The notes below the pieces were generated by a model, which was not told the DNA's origin, made no database searches, and saw only the letters and a list, made by a program, of their open reading frames with translations. The position numbers and the translations under genes are program-made. A DNA stretch of 10,464 nucleotides from UBA6244 sp041582875 (GTDB lineage Bacteria; Bacteroidota; Bacteroidia; Bacteroidales; F082). This document shows, in pieces, positions 1-7,328 of this stretch; within the stretch, counting starts at the first letter, position 1, and each line of letters begins with the position of its first letter. The stretch is from contig JBFHGX010000136.1 of the NCBI GenBank assembly GCA_041582875.1, positions 1 to 10,464 of the forward strand, written 5' to 3'.

Positions 1-129
1 CTTGAACTATACTCTGGAGTTGATTTACAGGCAGTAGGTGACGTTTTCATCGCGGCCTGTTTTTTTTGGGCTCAACTGAGCCTTAAATCCTATTATGTTT
101 TGGCAACTGGGCTTTGATATGTATTCTAT

Positions 130-618
130 TCATTCCTTAAAAACACTCTTAGTCATATTAACTATCCATTTATAATAATTCAGGATATGGATTGCAAAAA
201 ACACAATAAGCAAAATACCAAGCTTATTGTGTATGCCTCTTAATGCCTCACCAATATTAGAATTGGCAAAAATTAACCATGATAAAAGTGAGGTGGAAGC
301 ACATAGAAGGAAAATTATAAAAATGCTTATATTCATTCCGCTATGTTTATTTTTTAATTTTAAAGTAACCAATTTTTTTAACCAGTTGTAATGCAAGGCA
401 AGGTGCAGTAAAACAATAGGCAAGGATATTACAGTTAGTATCTTATGAATTATTATCCAGGTATTCCCATTAATTCCCATGGTCTCGTCAAGGTAAGCTT
501 TCCCTCCATGGTACTGTAGCATAATTATTCCTGATATTAGTAATAAAAGGAAGGGTAAAAATGCAATTATGTCTACATAATAATTTCTAATAGTTTTTGA
601 TTCTTTAAAGTTTATCAT
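130..618 (-). CDS. DUF4405-like multi-histidine (cytochrome b-type) membrane protein
   Basis: A 162-residue protein with four predicted membrane helices (about 17-36, 54-76, 97-118, 128-148). Histidines lie at 37, 58, 72, 76, 92, 130 and 144. It is built from two similar two-helix units: His58 and His72 are 14 residues apart and followed 7 residues later by Trp79, and His130, His144 and Trp151 repeat the same spacing. This matches DUF4405-type small cytochrome b561-like proteins, so heme binding within the inner membrane is likely but inferred. I chose the ATG at 618, which follows the upstream methyltransferase stop (TGA at 623-621) by 2 bases. A TTG at 624 would add two residues and give a 4-base overlap. 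It is the last gene of the ergothioneine-type operon. Its role there is unknown; electron transfer is a guess. Confidence 0.8.
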   Translation of the reverse strand: MINFKESKTIRNYYVDIIAFLPFLLLLISGIIMLQYHGGKAYLDETMGINGNTWIIIHKILTVISLPIVLLHLALHYNWLKKLVTLKLKNKHSGMNISIFIIFLLCASTSLLSWLIFANSNIGEALRGIHNKLGILLIVFFAIHILNYYKWIVNMTKSVFKE

Positions 619-620
619 TA

Positions 621-1619
621 TCAATTTTTTAAATAGTAAGATAGGCTAAAGCGTCTCTGAGTATCAAAGAAAATATTTTTAAGATTTAATTCGGCTATTT
701 CTCCAAACTGCTTTAGATGTTTTTTGTTAAACTTATGCGAATTCTCGGTATGTAAAGTTTCTCCTTTTTTAATTTTTATAGTCTCGGTAACATACTTTGT
801 TTTAATCTCTAAATCTTTTAACGACTTCAAATGCATTTCAATTCTTGCTTTATCGCTATTATAAAAAGCAAGGTGTTCAAAATCAGAAGGATCGAAATTA
901 CTGTCCAGAAGTGTATTCACAGTATTTAAAATGTTTTTATTAAAGGCGGCAGTCACCAATTGTTTGTCATTATATGCTTGTTCCAAGGTTAAGGTATCCT
1001 TTACCAAATCTGCTCCCAATAACAATTGGTCACCTTTTCTCATTTTAGTTCCCAACTGCTTCATAAAGGTTTCCGCTTCAGACGGACTAAAATTTCCAAT
1101 GGTACTTCCGAAAAAACAGAACAGCCTTTTTCTATTACTGGGCAATATTTCTAAGTGCTGATAAAAATCGGTAACAATTCCTGTACAATTTATATTGAAA
1201 AGATTCGTGATTTGTGCAATAGATTTCTCAATGGCCACTTGATCAATGTCAATGGCAAAGTAATTTATTGAATCAAGAATGGGTGCCGATAATTGTTTAA
1301 GTATTAGGCTTATTTTAGATGCATCACCACTCCCTAATTCAATGATATCTATATTTGTAAAATCTATATCTAAACGACCAATCAAGCTCGATAGAATTTC
1401 TTTTTCGCTTCGGGTAGGATAATATTCTTCAAGCTGGGTTATTTTTTCAAATAAAGCACCACCCTCCTTATTATAAAAGTACTTGGGCGATATGTATTTT
1501 TGTTCAGACCTCAATCCCTTAAGTATTTCCTGTCGTGCACTTTCAATGCCAATTTGCGGAAGAAGATTGTGGATCTTTAGAGATTCTTGTAGGCCAAGCT
1601 CTTGTGTAATGTAATTCAT
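621..1619 (-). CDS. eanA: L-histidine N-alpha-methyltransferase (EgtD/EanA-type), makes hercynine
   Basis: A cytoplasmic SAM-dependent enzyme of 332 residues, normal for the EgtD family, which trimethylates the histidine alpha-amino group to hercynine. Visible motifs are PKYFYN (45-50), EEYYPTRSE (64-72), the SAM loop ELGSGDAS (94-101), D151, FFGSTIGNF (169-177) and ENS (292-294). Compared from memory with Mycobacterium smegmatis EgtD, the ligand-binding residues reappear at a constant offset of +10: Tyr39, Phe47, Tyr56, Asn166, Tyr206, Met252, Glu282 and Ser284 correspond to Tyr49, Phe57, Tyr66, Asn176, Tyr216, Met262, Glu292 and Ser294. The histidine pocket therefore looks intact. It starts 15 bases after the rhodanese-type gene. 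With that EanB-like neighbour, and no EgtB/EgtC visible, EanA is the fitting name. The family call is secure; the substrate call is strong but inferred. Confidence 0.92.
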   Translation of the reverse strand: MNYITQELGLQESLKIHNLLPQIGIESARQEILKGLRSEQKYISPKYFYNKEGGALFEKITQLEEYYPTRSEKEILSSLIGRLDIDFTNIDIIELGSGDASKISLILKQLSAPILDSINYFAIDIDQVAIEKSIAQITNLFNINCTGIVTDFYQHLEILPSNRKRLFCFFGSTIGNFSPSEAETFMKQLGTKMRKGDQLLLGADLVKDTLTLEQAYNDKQLVTAAFNKNILNTVNTLLDSNFDPSDFEHLAFYNSDKARIEMHLKSLKDLEIKTKYVTETIKIKKGETLHTENSHKFNKKHLKQFGEIAELNLKNIFFDTQRRFSLSYYLKN

Positions 1620-1634
1620 AAAATACAGTTTTGA

Positions 1635-2921
1635 TTATTCAGGAATTCCCGTTTCGTAAGGATTATCAGGGTCGTTACTCCACTCGAACCAACCACCATC
1701 AAATACCGAAACATTAGGCCAAGCCATTAACCAAGCATTAAAAAATGCTTCGCTTCCACGCCAACCTGTTCCACAATAAAATGCTAAATGCTTGTTGGGA
1801 GTAATACCCACTTCGTTCCAAATAGCTTCTACCTCCTGTGCCTCACGAATGGTATGGTCAATATTGCGGTAATTTTCCATGTGATAAGCATCGGAACCAC
1901 AATTACCAAATACAGAACCCGGAATTCGTCCTTTCTTTTCGATGTAATTATAGCCACTTACATTACCAATGTATTCTTCCCAACTACGCACCGAAATAAT
2001 ATCGGCATCTTTGGCTTTTATCATTTCTTTGGCTTCGTCAATATCTACTATAATAGAAGGGTTTGCCGGAATTTGAACGCCAAATTCAGCAACAGGTTTC
2101 TTGGGCACATCGTTGGTGGTTATTTCAAATCCGGAATCTTGCCACGACTGAAATCCACCATTTAGCACACGTACATCTTTCACTCCCGCATAAATCATAA
2201 TCATTGCATTACGGATGGCGCCAATATCACCAGCCGCACTTCCCGGAAACTCGTCGTCATTATCCGGAAACATAAATTTGCCATATAAAATAACCGTACT
2301 ATCTGCGGTAATTCCGTGTTTCTCAAGTGCATCTTTTAACTCTTCCGGCGACCTTCGGTTCCAGGTTTCAGGTGCTTCCAGCGCAAGCGTGTCCATGTCT
2401 ATAGCTCCCGGAATATGTCCCGATAAATAGGCGTCGCGATTACGATAGTGTGCATGCACAATAACGGTATTAGTCCCATCGTATTCAGCAGGCGTATTTC
2501 CTTTTATAATTTCGTTTACCCACGATGCCGGAACCAAATGGCGATAACGTGGTAAAAAATCCATAGGTAAAGCTTCGCTAGCAGTCCATTCACTTTGAAA
2601 ATGCTTGTAAATTATAACATAAGCATAACCGGCTTTTGTAAACTGCTCAGCTACTGTAATACTATCCTCTGTGTTATAAGCGTAAATAATAATCTTATTT
2701 TCAGGTTCAATATTTTTATGACGCACCACTTCAATCCAGTCCATGTAGCGGGTCCATTTCAGAGGTAACGATTTTGCCCCTTTAATGTGCCCTCCTCTGC
2801 TTTCACCATTTAATTTCCAACCATTATAGGCATCAACTTCTCTAACGTCAACAATTGTAATTCCAGGCTTCGCAATTAACACCTTTAATTCGGCCGTTGT
2901 TATTTCTGAGTAATTTGTCAT
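1635..2921 (-). CDS. eanB: Three-domain rhodanese sulfurtransferase, EanB-like (hercynine to ergothioneine)
   Basis: A 428-residue protein with three rhodanese domains (about 5-120, 130-270, 288-420). Only the last has an active-site loop, FYCGTGWRGSE (381-391), with Cys383; the equivalent loops of the first two lack cysteine. EanB of Chlorobium limicola, a persulfide enzyme that sulfurates hercynine without oxygen, uses Cys412 with Tyr353 and also has Cys370 (remembered numbering). Here Tyr324, Cys341 and Cys383 keep exactly those spacings (59 and 42 residues to the catalytic Cys), and these two are the only cysteines in the protein. No signal peptide is seen, unlike the related periplasmic YnjE thiosulfate sulfurtransferase. 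The gene begins 17 bases after the reductase gene and is followed by the EgtD-like gene. The main alternative is a general thiosulfate sulfurtransferase of the YnjE group. Confidence 0.85.
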   Translation of the reverse strand: MTNYSEITTAELKVLIAKPGITIVDVREVDAYNGWKLNGESRGGHIKGAKSLPLKWTRYMDWIEVVRHKNIEPENKIIIYAYNTEDSITVAEQFTKAGYAYVIIYKHFQSEWTASEALPMDFLPRYRHLVPASWVNEIIKGNTPAEYDGTNTVIVHAHYRNRDAYLSGHIPGAIDMDTLALEAPETWNRRSPEELKDALEKHGITADSTVILYGKFMFPDNDDEFPGSAAGDIGAIRNAMIMIYAGVKDVRVLNGGFQSWQDSGFEITTNDVPKKPVAEFGVQIPANPSIIVDIDEAKEMIKAKDADIISVRSWEEYIGNVSGYNYIEKKGRIPGSVFGNCGSDAYHMENYRNIDHTIREAQEVEAIWNEVGITPNKHLAFYCGTGWRGSEAFFNAWLMAWPNVSVFDGGWFEWSNDPDNPYETGIPE

Positions 2922-2938
2922 GCTTTTAAACTAAAATA

Positions 2939-3787
2939 TTATTGTGCTAAAAATTCATGTATCATTTCATCAAGCGATTTATGCTCACGTTTGCTTACTT
3001 CTTTAAAATCAGATTCACCTGTAAATTTATCGGTTTTAATTCCTTCATAAATTCCGCCAATCACAGTACCAAGGAATTCGCCCAAAGCAGCTTGGCGTTC
3101 TTTAATGTAAGCTTCAACCGAAATGCTTTTGTAGGGTAAGTTTAAATTATAGGCTTTGTTTATGGCATCTGTTAATTGTTGTTGTGTTATCGGTTCACCA
3201 AACAGGTTGTAAGTTTTTCCCGTCAGGCTATCTTCAGTAAGCATCTTGAAGTAAGCAAAAGCCAATTCTTGGCGCGATGTATACCCGCATTTGCCGTCAG
3301 CAGCACAGTTTGTTATACCGCCTTCTTTTTTATAGGTATCTATATATTCTAAATCGGGTTCAATGTAAATTCCATTTCGGCCAATGGCCCATTGTAATCC
3401 CGAAGACCGAATATCTTCTTCCGTTTGACGATTGCAGGCCACAACCGGGCTAAAAGCATTTCCTTCTTCAGCACCAAAAATGCTGGTATACACTATTTTT
3501 TTTACACCACTTTCTTTTGCTGCATTTATAACATTCCGGTGTTGTTCAATTCGCTTGTCGGGATGATCCATGCCTGAAACCAATAACACCGCATCAACTC
3601 CTTTTAACGCAACATCAAAATCAGCTTTGCAGTTATAATCGCCTTTTCGTATTTCAACTCCAAGGTGTTTTGCTTTTTCAGGAGTTCGTGCAATTCCAAT
3701 TACATACTCAGCTCCAATTTCTTGTTTTAAGTGCTTAATTATAGTGGAACCTAAATGGCCACTGGCTGCTGTTACTGCTATTTTCAT
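2939..3787 (-). CDS. NmrA-like / QorB-type NAD(P)-binding reductase
   Basis: A 282-residue atypical short-chain dehydrogenase with a single Rossmann-type domain. The nucleotide-binding loop AASGHLG (7-13) is the Gly-x-x-Gly-x-x-Gly motif with the first Gly replaced by Ala. Arg34 in GIARTPEKA sits where NADPH-preferring members bind the 2'-phosphate. QHRNVINAAKESGVKKIVYT, about residues 82-101, closely resembles E. coli NAD(P)H:quinone oxidoreductase 2 (QorB), as do the later RNG and Gly-Lys-x-Tyr-x-Leu motifs. A quinone or other small electrophile is the likely substrate, but members of this family can also be redox sensors without catalysis. It is the first gene of the operon with eanB and eanA, 17 bases upstream of eanB. 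No convincing promoter was recognised in the 142 bases before it. Confidence 0.8.
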   Translation of the reverse strand: MKIAVTAASGHLGSTIIKHLKQEIGAEYVIGIARTPEKAKHLGVEIRKGDYNCKADFDVALKGVDAVLLVSGMDHPDKRIEQHRNVINAAKESGVKKIVYTSIFGAEEGNAFSPVVACNRQTEEDIRSSGLQWAIGRNGIYIEPDLEYIDTYKKEGGITNCAADGKCGYTSRQELAFAYFKMLTEDSLTGKTYNLFGEPITQQQLTDAINKAYNLNLPYKSISVEAYIKERQAALGEFLGTVIGGIYEGIKTDKFTGESDFKEVSKREHKSLDEMIHEFLAQ

Positions 3788-3929
3788 TTTAATAGTTTAT
3801 TAATAAAAAACATGACATATAAATAAACAATAATGTTTACTAGTAAAAGATAATTTTACTCCAAGATTTGGTGAAAACCCCAGTGTGGGCCTACCCAACA
3901 TTCCCTTAAAACTATATTGTATGTACTTT

Positions 3930-4367
3930 TTATTTTTCGTAAATATCATATTCAGCTGACACTTGCCTCATTAATTCAGCATTAGCAAAATCCTCATCTG
4001 TCATTTTGGAGAGCTTTTCAAGATAGATGTCGAATTGTCCTTTGTTGTTGAAGATGGATAGCATTTTACCTCCTTTTTCACATTTAGCAGCATGCCAAAC
4101 ATTCGGTGGAACGGTAATGGTATCGCCTGGTTTACAAATAATTGTTTCATCATCAAAAATCAATTCCACAACACCTTGTAAAATATAAAACACCTCAGTC
4201 ATTATTTTATGATGATGACGAGCAAGATAAAAACCGGGTTTTAGGGTATCTTCCACAAAAGCAAGTTCACCATTTGTATTGCGAGAGGAAAGCTTTACGA
4301 AACAATGGTCTTGCGAATAATTGTAATTTACACCTTCACCATTTCTTACTAATTCTTTAGTTTTCAT
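3930..4367 (-). CDS. Small single-domain cupin protein
   Basis: A 145-residue Cupin_2 protein. Motif 1 is HHHKIMTEVFYILQG (51-65) with candidate metal ligands His51, His53 and Glu58. Motif 2 is PGDTITVPPNVWH (80-92) with His92 as the fourth ligand. A short helical tail follows (about 117-145). The fold binds a divalent metal and may be a dioxygenase, an isomerase or a ligand-binding protein; the substrate cannot be told from sequence. No signal peptide, so cytoplasmic. It is separated by 147 bases from the sirtuin gene, and that gap holds one copy of the shared 20-bp operator-like site, so it probably has its own promoter in addition to any read-through. Confidence 0.82.
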   Translation of the reverse strand: MKTKELVRNGEGVNYNYSQDHCFVKLSSRNTNGELAFVEDTLKPGFYLARHHHKIMTEVFYILQGVVELIFDDETIICKPGDTITVPPNVWHAAKCEKGGKMLSIFNNKGQFDIYLEKLSKMTDEDFANAELMRQVSAEYDIYEK

Positions 4368-4426
4368 TCTTTTATTTTTTTTACAGATTTACATAATTTA
4401 AAATTACCAAACCAAGGCTTTCGAAT

Positions 4427-4464
4427 AAAGGTCATTCTGGTCAAATAAATGGTAAAAGTGTAAC
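4427..4464 (-). promoter_or_regulatory. Candidate AraC-type operator upstream of the cupin gene
   Basis: On the minus strand GTTACACTTTTACCATTTAT (4464-4445) is followed after 12 bases by ACCTTT (4432-4427). The same arrangement occurs at 7366-7329, with unrelated sequence in the 12-base spacer. The boxes ACCATTT and ACCTTT start 21 bases apart, two helical turns, as for direct half-sites of AraC-family dimers. The 20-bp block lies 78-97 bases before the cupin start codon. The repeat and spacing are seen directly; the binding protein is inferred, the best candidate being the AraC-family gene at 7371-8252. Confidence 0.55.
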
Positions 4465-4514
4465 CTTTTATTCAGAGGAATGAAACCAACTCCTATTTTT
4501 GTTTAAAGGGGTTC

Positions 4515-5351
4515 TTACTGCAAACGTTCAATAAATTCGGCTATATCGCCTTTAACAAGTACATTTTTAGCTGATAAATGATATCTCCCATCTACATTAT
4601 CGCTGTTTACTCGTATGAGAGTGCTTTTTTCGTATGCGTTGGCAATTTGTTCAAATGGCCAGCGAATGATGCCGGGCGTATTAAATCCAATTCCTAATTC
4701 GAGCATCACAAGCTTTTTGTCTTGTGCATTTTTAACAAAATCAACATATCGCTCGTTTGCAGCGTACCAATCTCTGTTTTCAACAAAAGTATGATCCATC
4801 CTTAAATGAGGAACCAAATTTTTACCACAAACAGGACATGTAGGTATTAAATGAGATGGTATCCGGCAATTCGATTGTTGTTCCACCAGTTTAAAAACCA
4901 TCTCCTTATTGTCGTAAAGGGTATCGTGGCAAGGAGTTTCACACTGAAACTTACTGTATTCTCCCTGAGTGGCAAATACTTTATTCGCATCAAAACCCGA
5001 TTTAGAAAACAAGGAATCTCCATTGGTTGTTATCACAAAATAGTCTTTATCTTTCACTAATCGTAAAAGTTCCGGATAAACATGTTCCGGTTCAAAATCA
5101 TAACGGTTTAGCTTGATATGGCGTGAAAAATACCCCCATTTTTCCTCCAACGTTGGAAAAGCATAAAATGCAGAAGAATACATATCGGTAAGTTTATATT
5201 TTTCAATATAATCAGAAAAGTTATCTGTAAATCGCTTACCGCCATAGTATAAACCGGCAGCTGTAGATAGTCCGGCTCCGGCTCCTATTAAAACAACTTC
5301 TGCATCAGCCAATAATGCTTTGCTTTTTTCTATATCTTCAACTTCAATCAT
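4515..5351 (-). CDS. Class M sirtuin (SirTM), protein ADP-ribosyltransferase
   Basis: A 278-residue Sir2-fold enzyme. The NAD-binding loop is GAGAGLS (23-29). The position usually TQNID reads TTNGDS (108-113, Asn110), and the canonical catalytic His is replaced by Gln129 in ATQGEY (127-132). In the characterised macrodomain-linked SirTMs the equivalent Asn and Gln (remembered as Asn118 and Gln137) have the same 19-residue spacing, and the enzyme ADP-ribosylates protein instead of deacylating it. A zinc site is formed by Cys137, Cys141, Cys172 and Cys175. The ATG overlaps the macrodomain stop by 4 bases (ATGA), so the two are translationally coupled. Known SirTMs modify the lipoylated GcvH-like protein GcvH-L; no such gene is in this window, so the target here is unknown. 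Confidence 0.9.
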   Translation of the reverse strand: MIEVEDIEKSKALLADAEVVLIGAGAGLSTAAGLYYGGKRFTDNFSDYIEKYKLTDMYSSAFYAFPTLEEKWGYFSRHIKLNRYDFEPEHVYPELLRLVKDKDYFVITTNGDSLFSKSGFDANKVFATQGEYSKFQCETPCHDTLYDNKEMVFKLVEQQSNCRIPSHLIPTCPVCGKNLVPHLRMDHTFVENRDWYAANERYVDFVKNAQDKKLVMLELGIGFNTPGIIRWPFEQIANAYEKSTLIRVNSDNVDGRYHLSAKNVLVKGDIAEFIERLQ

Positions 5352-6214
5352 AATGCATTAATTAAGAGGTCATATAATTTAAGGTCGTTATCGCTAAAAA
5401 CATTAAAAACAACAAGGTCTAAACAATCCGGATTGTTTTTAAGCCAGTTTTTTACGGTATCAATAGCCACCAAGGCTGCTTGCTCTGCAGGATAACCAAA
5501 TACACCGGTTGATATGCCACAAAAGGCTATGCTCCTAATGGCTTCAACTTCTTTGCAAACATCAAGGCAACTGGTATATGAACTTGCAAGTTCTACTTTG
5601 CTTTGTTCAGTTACCTTATCTTTTACAATAGGTCCAACAGTATGCAATACATATTTCGATGGCAAATTATATGCCCGGGTAATTTTAGTGGTTCCTGTGG
5701 GTTCTGCAAACCCTTGTTTTTTCATAATGTAATTGCAGTCGTCGCGCAATTGCACTCCTGCTGCTGTGTGAATTGCATTGTCGATACAAGCATGCAGAGG
5801 CTGCCAGCAACCTAACATTTGATTGTTTGCAGCATTTACAATGGCATCGGTTTTAAGGGTGCATATATCGCCTTCCCATACCGCAATTTTTGTGTTACCC
5901 AAACGGAGTTTGCTCTTATTTATCAAGTCCTCTGTTAAAGTAATTGTTTTCTCTTTTAATTCGAGCTGCAAAAGCTGATTGAGTGTATTAATTGCTTCAT
6001 CACCTAAAGTGTTAGGCGGCAAAGTATTTAGTAAGCCATGGAGCAAAAGTCGTTTGCTCTTGTAATTTGAATCAAGATTGCTTGTATCGCTTATTATCAG
6101 TAATAGCGCATCAACAAGTTGTTCTTTACTATTCATTTTGAGTATTGGCTGCGCGAACTCATCAAAAAGATAAATATCTTTTGCATAATCACTTATGTGC
6201 AAGACTTGTTTCAT
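5348..6214 (-). CDS. Zinc-type macrodomain, protein-ADP-ribose hydrolase partner of SirTM
   Basis: A 288-residue protein with a helical N-terminal extension (1-105) and a C-terminal macrodomain (106-288), the architecture of sirtuin-linked macrodomains. The ADP-ribose pocket shows GDI (115-117), NAANNQMLGC (127-136), HTVGP (191-195) and the phosphate loop GISTGVFGYP (233-242). The stretch from 134 to 149 holds Cys136, His141 and Cys143, the pattern of the Zn-macro subclass, plus Asp145 and His149. It would remove the ADP-ribose added by the sirtuin encoded next to it. It starts 3 bases after the PPOX-like gene and overlaps the sirtuin by 4 bases, so all three are probably made from one message. 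Confidence 0.9.
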   Translation of the reverse strand: MKQVLHISDYAKDIYLFDEFAQPILKMNSKEQLVDALLLIISDTSNLDSNYKSKRLLLHGLLNTLPPNTLGDEAINTLNQLLQLELKEKTITLTEDLINKSKLRLGNTKIAVWEGDICTLKTDAIVNAANNQMLGCWQPLHACIDNAIHTAAGVQLRDDCNYIMKKQGFAEPTGTTKITRAYNLPSKYVLHTVGPIVKDKVTEQSKVELASSYTSCLDVCKEVEAIRSIAFCGISTGVFGYPAEQAALVAIDTVKNWLKNNPDCLDLVVFNVFSDNDLKLYDLLINAL

Positions 6215-6217
6215 ATT

Positions 6218-6628
6218 TTACAGTTTTACAATTCGTGGTGGCTTTCCAATTTCTGAAATCGATGCAGTAGCATCCTCTAAATACAACACTTCAAAATCTG
6301 GATTGTCGGGGGTTTTATATATTCCTCTAACCAGAGAGCTATGCTCCAGTACTTTTGCCTTTATGGCTAAATTGTCGGCAAAAACCACTTTTGCCTCAAG
6401 CCGCAACCACGACCTGTTTTTACCCGATGCACAAAGTTCAACGTAGGGTTGTTTCTGCAGTTCCTGATAAACTGCCTTTGTATTAGCTGTACAAAACCAA
6501 AACTTGCCGTCATCTTCAAACATAAACTGAAATGGACGAACCTTAGGCTTACCGTCTAAACCAAGTGTAGCCAGATATTGAATTTGGCTGTTTTCTAAAT
6601 ATTCAATTACTTCATTCATTATTTTCAT
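6218..6628 (-). CDS. Pyridoxamine 5'-phosphate oxidase-like FMN-binding split-barrel protein
   Basis: A 136-residue protein of the PPOX-like split-barrel family. The N-terminal pattern YLATLGLDGKPKVRPFQF (18-35), then GKFWFCTANTKAVYQEL (41-57) and PYVELCASG (61-69), follows the order of FMN-binding strands in small PPOX-fold proteins. It is too short for a true pyridoxamine phosphate oxidase and lacks its C-terminal signature, so FMN or F420-linked reduction, or heme or flavin binding, are possible. The start at 6628 is used; an ATG three codons downstream (6619) is equally possible. It is the first gene of the macrodomain-sirtuin operon, and a hairpin at 6677-6705 separates it from the upstream lipoprotein gene. 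The family is fairly clear; the reaction is unknown. Confidence 0.8.
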   Translation of the reverse strand: MKIMNEVIEYLENSQIQYLATLGLDGKPKVRPFQFMFEDDGKFWFCTANTKAVYQELQKQPYVELCASGKNRSWLRLEAKVVFADNLAIKAKVLEHSSLVRGIYKTPDNPDFEVLYLEDATASISEIGKPPRIVKL

Positions 6629-6676
6629 GGATATATTGAACTATTTAATTTTATACACATACAATGGGCAACAATA

Positions 6677-6705
6677 TTATCCCTCGTTAGCAAAACGAGG
6701 GATAA
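6677..6705 (-). terminator. Strong hairpin, likely transcription terminator of the lipoprotein gene
   Basis: Perfect 12-bp stem: TTATCCCTCGTT at 6677-6688 pairs with AACGAGGGATAA at 6694-6705 around a 5-base loop. It lies 44 bases beyond the lipoprotein stop codon and before the PPOX-like gene. There is no long T run on the minus-strand 3' side (TATTGTTG), so it may act as a weak terminator or an mRNA-stabilising end. Confidence 0.6.
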
Positions 6706-6749
6706 TTTTATATTTAACAGCAATTAGCTGAAAATATTTATACCTACCA

Positions 6750-7265
6750 TTATTCCAAAGTAATGGTAAAAGTGTGTCCACTAGTAAAATCATAACCTTC
6801 ACCAATTTCCACCTTAATTTCAGTATTCGATAGGATAGAAACTTTAACGAATTCATCATCAACGCTAAGCGACTTAAATGCTTGCGCTTTGTCAAAGGTA
6901 ATATAATACCTGTCGTAAGTACCAGGCTCAATGGTTCTGAACATTATGCCTTCAGGTGCGATATCAGCTAACTTATAGCTTATGCTATTATTTTGAATAT
7001 CGATGGTATACAAACCTAAATAGTTTGTAAACTCAACTGCATCAGTTACTGCATTTGAAACGGTATCGCCATAAGGTGTTTCATTAACAAAAGCTTCAAA
7101 ACCCGGATAGGTTGAGAAATATGCCGATTCAAATGAGTTTCTTACGGTGGCAATAGTTCCGTATTCAATTGGATTTGTTATTTGGTCATCATCTTTATCG
7201 CATGCAACAAAACCTAACGATATTGCTATAAATAATCCTACTGTAAATGTTTTTAAATTTCTCAT
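6750..7265 (-). CDS. Putative surface-exposed lipoprotein of unknown function
   Basis: A 171-residue protein with a short basic start, a hydrophobic stretch and a lipobox ending LGFVAC, so Cys22 should be the lipidated residue. The residues just after it, DKDDD (23-27), match the Lys followed by acidic residues that directs Bacteroidota lipoproteins to the outer surface. The remainder (about 35-171) is rich in Thr, Tyr, Phe and Ile in alternating patterns, as in a secreted beta-sandwich; I do not recognise the family. It is transcribed alone: the AraC-family gene ends 105 bases upstream, a candidate operator lies at 7329-7366, and a 12-bp hairpin follows the gene. Its small size and position suggest a target of the neighbouring regulator. 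Confidence 0.75.
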   Translation of the reverse strand: MRNLKTFTVGLFIAISLGFVACDKDDDQITNPIEYGTIATVRNSFESAYFSTYPGFEAFVNETPYGDTVSNAVTDAVEFTNYLGLYTIDIQNNSISYKLADIAPEGIMFRTIEPGTYDRYYITFDKAQAFKSLSVDDEFVKVSILSNTEIKVEIGEGYDFTSGHTFTITLE

Positions 7266-7328
7266 TTTTTTAGTTTTTTTTTAGTTAAAATTTTACACCG
7301 CAAAAATGAGCCAATTAATAAGCGTAGG

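Noticed and set aside
69..82. Small palindrome GGCTCAACTGAGCC with an adjacent run of T, considered as a terminator.
   Set aside because: The T run precedes the stem on the plus strand and is an A run after it on the minus strand, so it does not fit a terminator in either direction.
1..117. Open plus-strand frame from the window edge to TGA at 115-117 (38 codons, hydrophobic).
   Set aside because: Too short and not recognisable; no support beyond absence of stops, and the strand is opposite to all secure neighbours.
3840..3905. Short inverted segments around CCCCAGTGTGGGCCTACCC downstream of the cupin gene, considered as a terminator.
   Set aside because: The stems are only 4 bp and no T run follows; too weak to call.
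6687..6693. GTTAGCA, complementary to the TGCTAAC core of palindrome A, as the far end of another cassette.
   Set aside because: It lies in the loop and stem of the lipoprotein terminator hairpin with no palindrome of about 130 bp around it; likely chance.
6677..6931. An 84-codon minus-strand frame overlapping the end of the lipoprotein gene.
   Set aside because: It is out of frame with the lipoprotein, runs through the terminator hairpin and has low-complexity Leu/Lys composition; a shadow frame.
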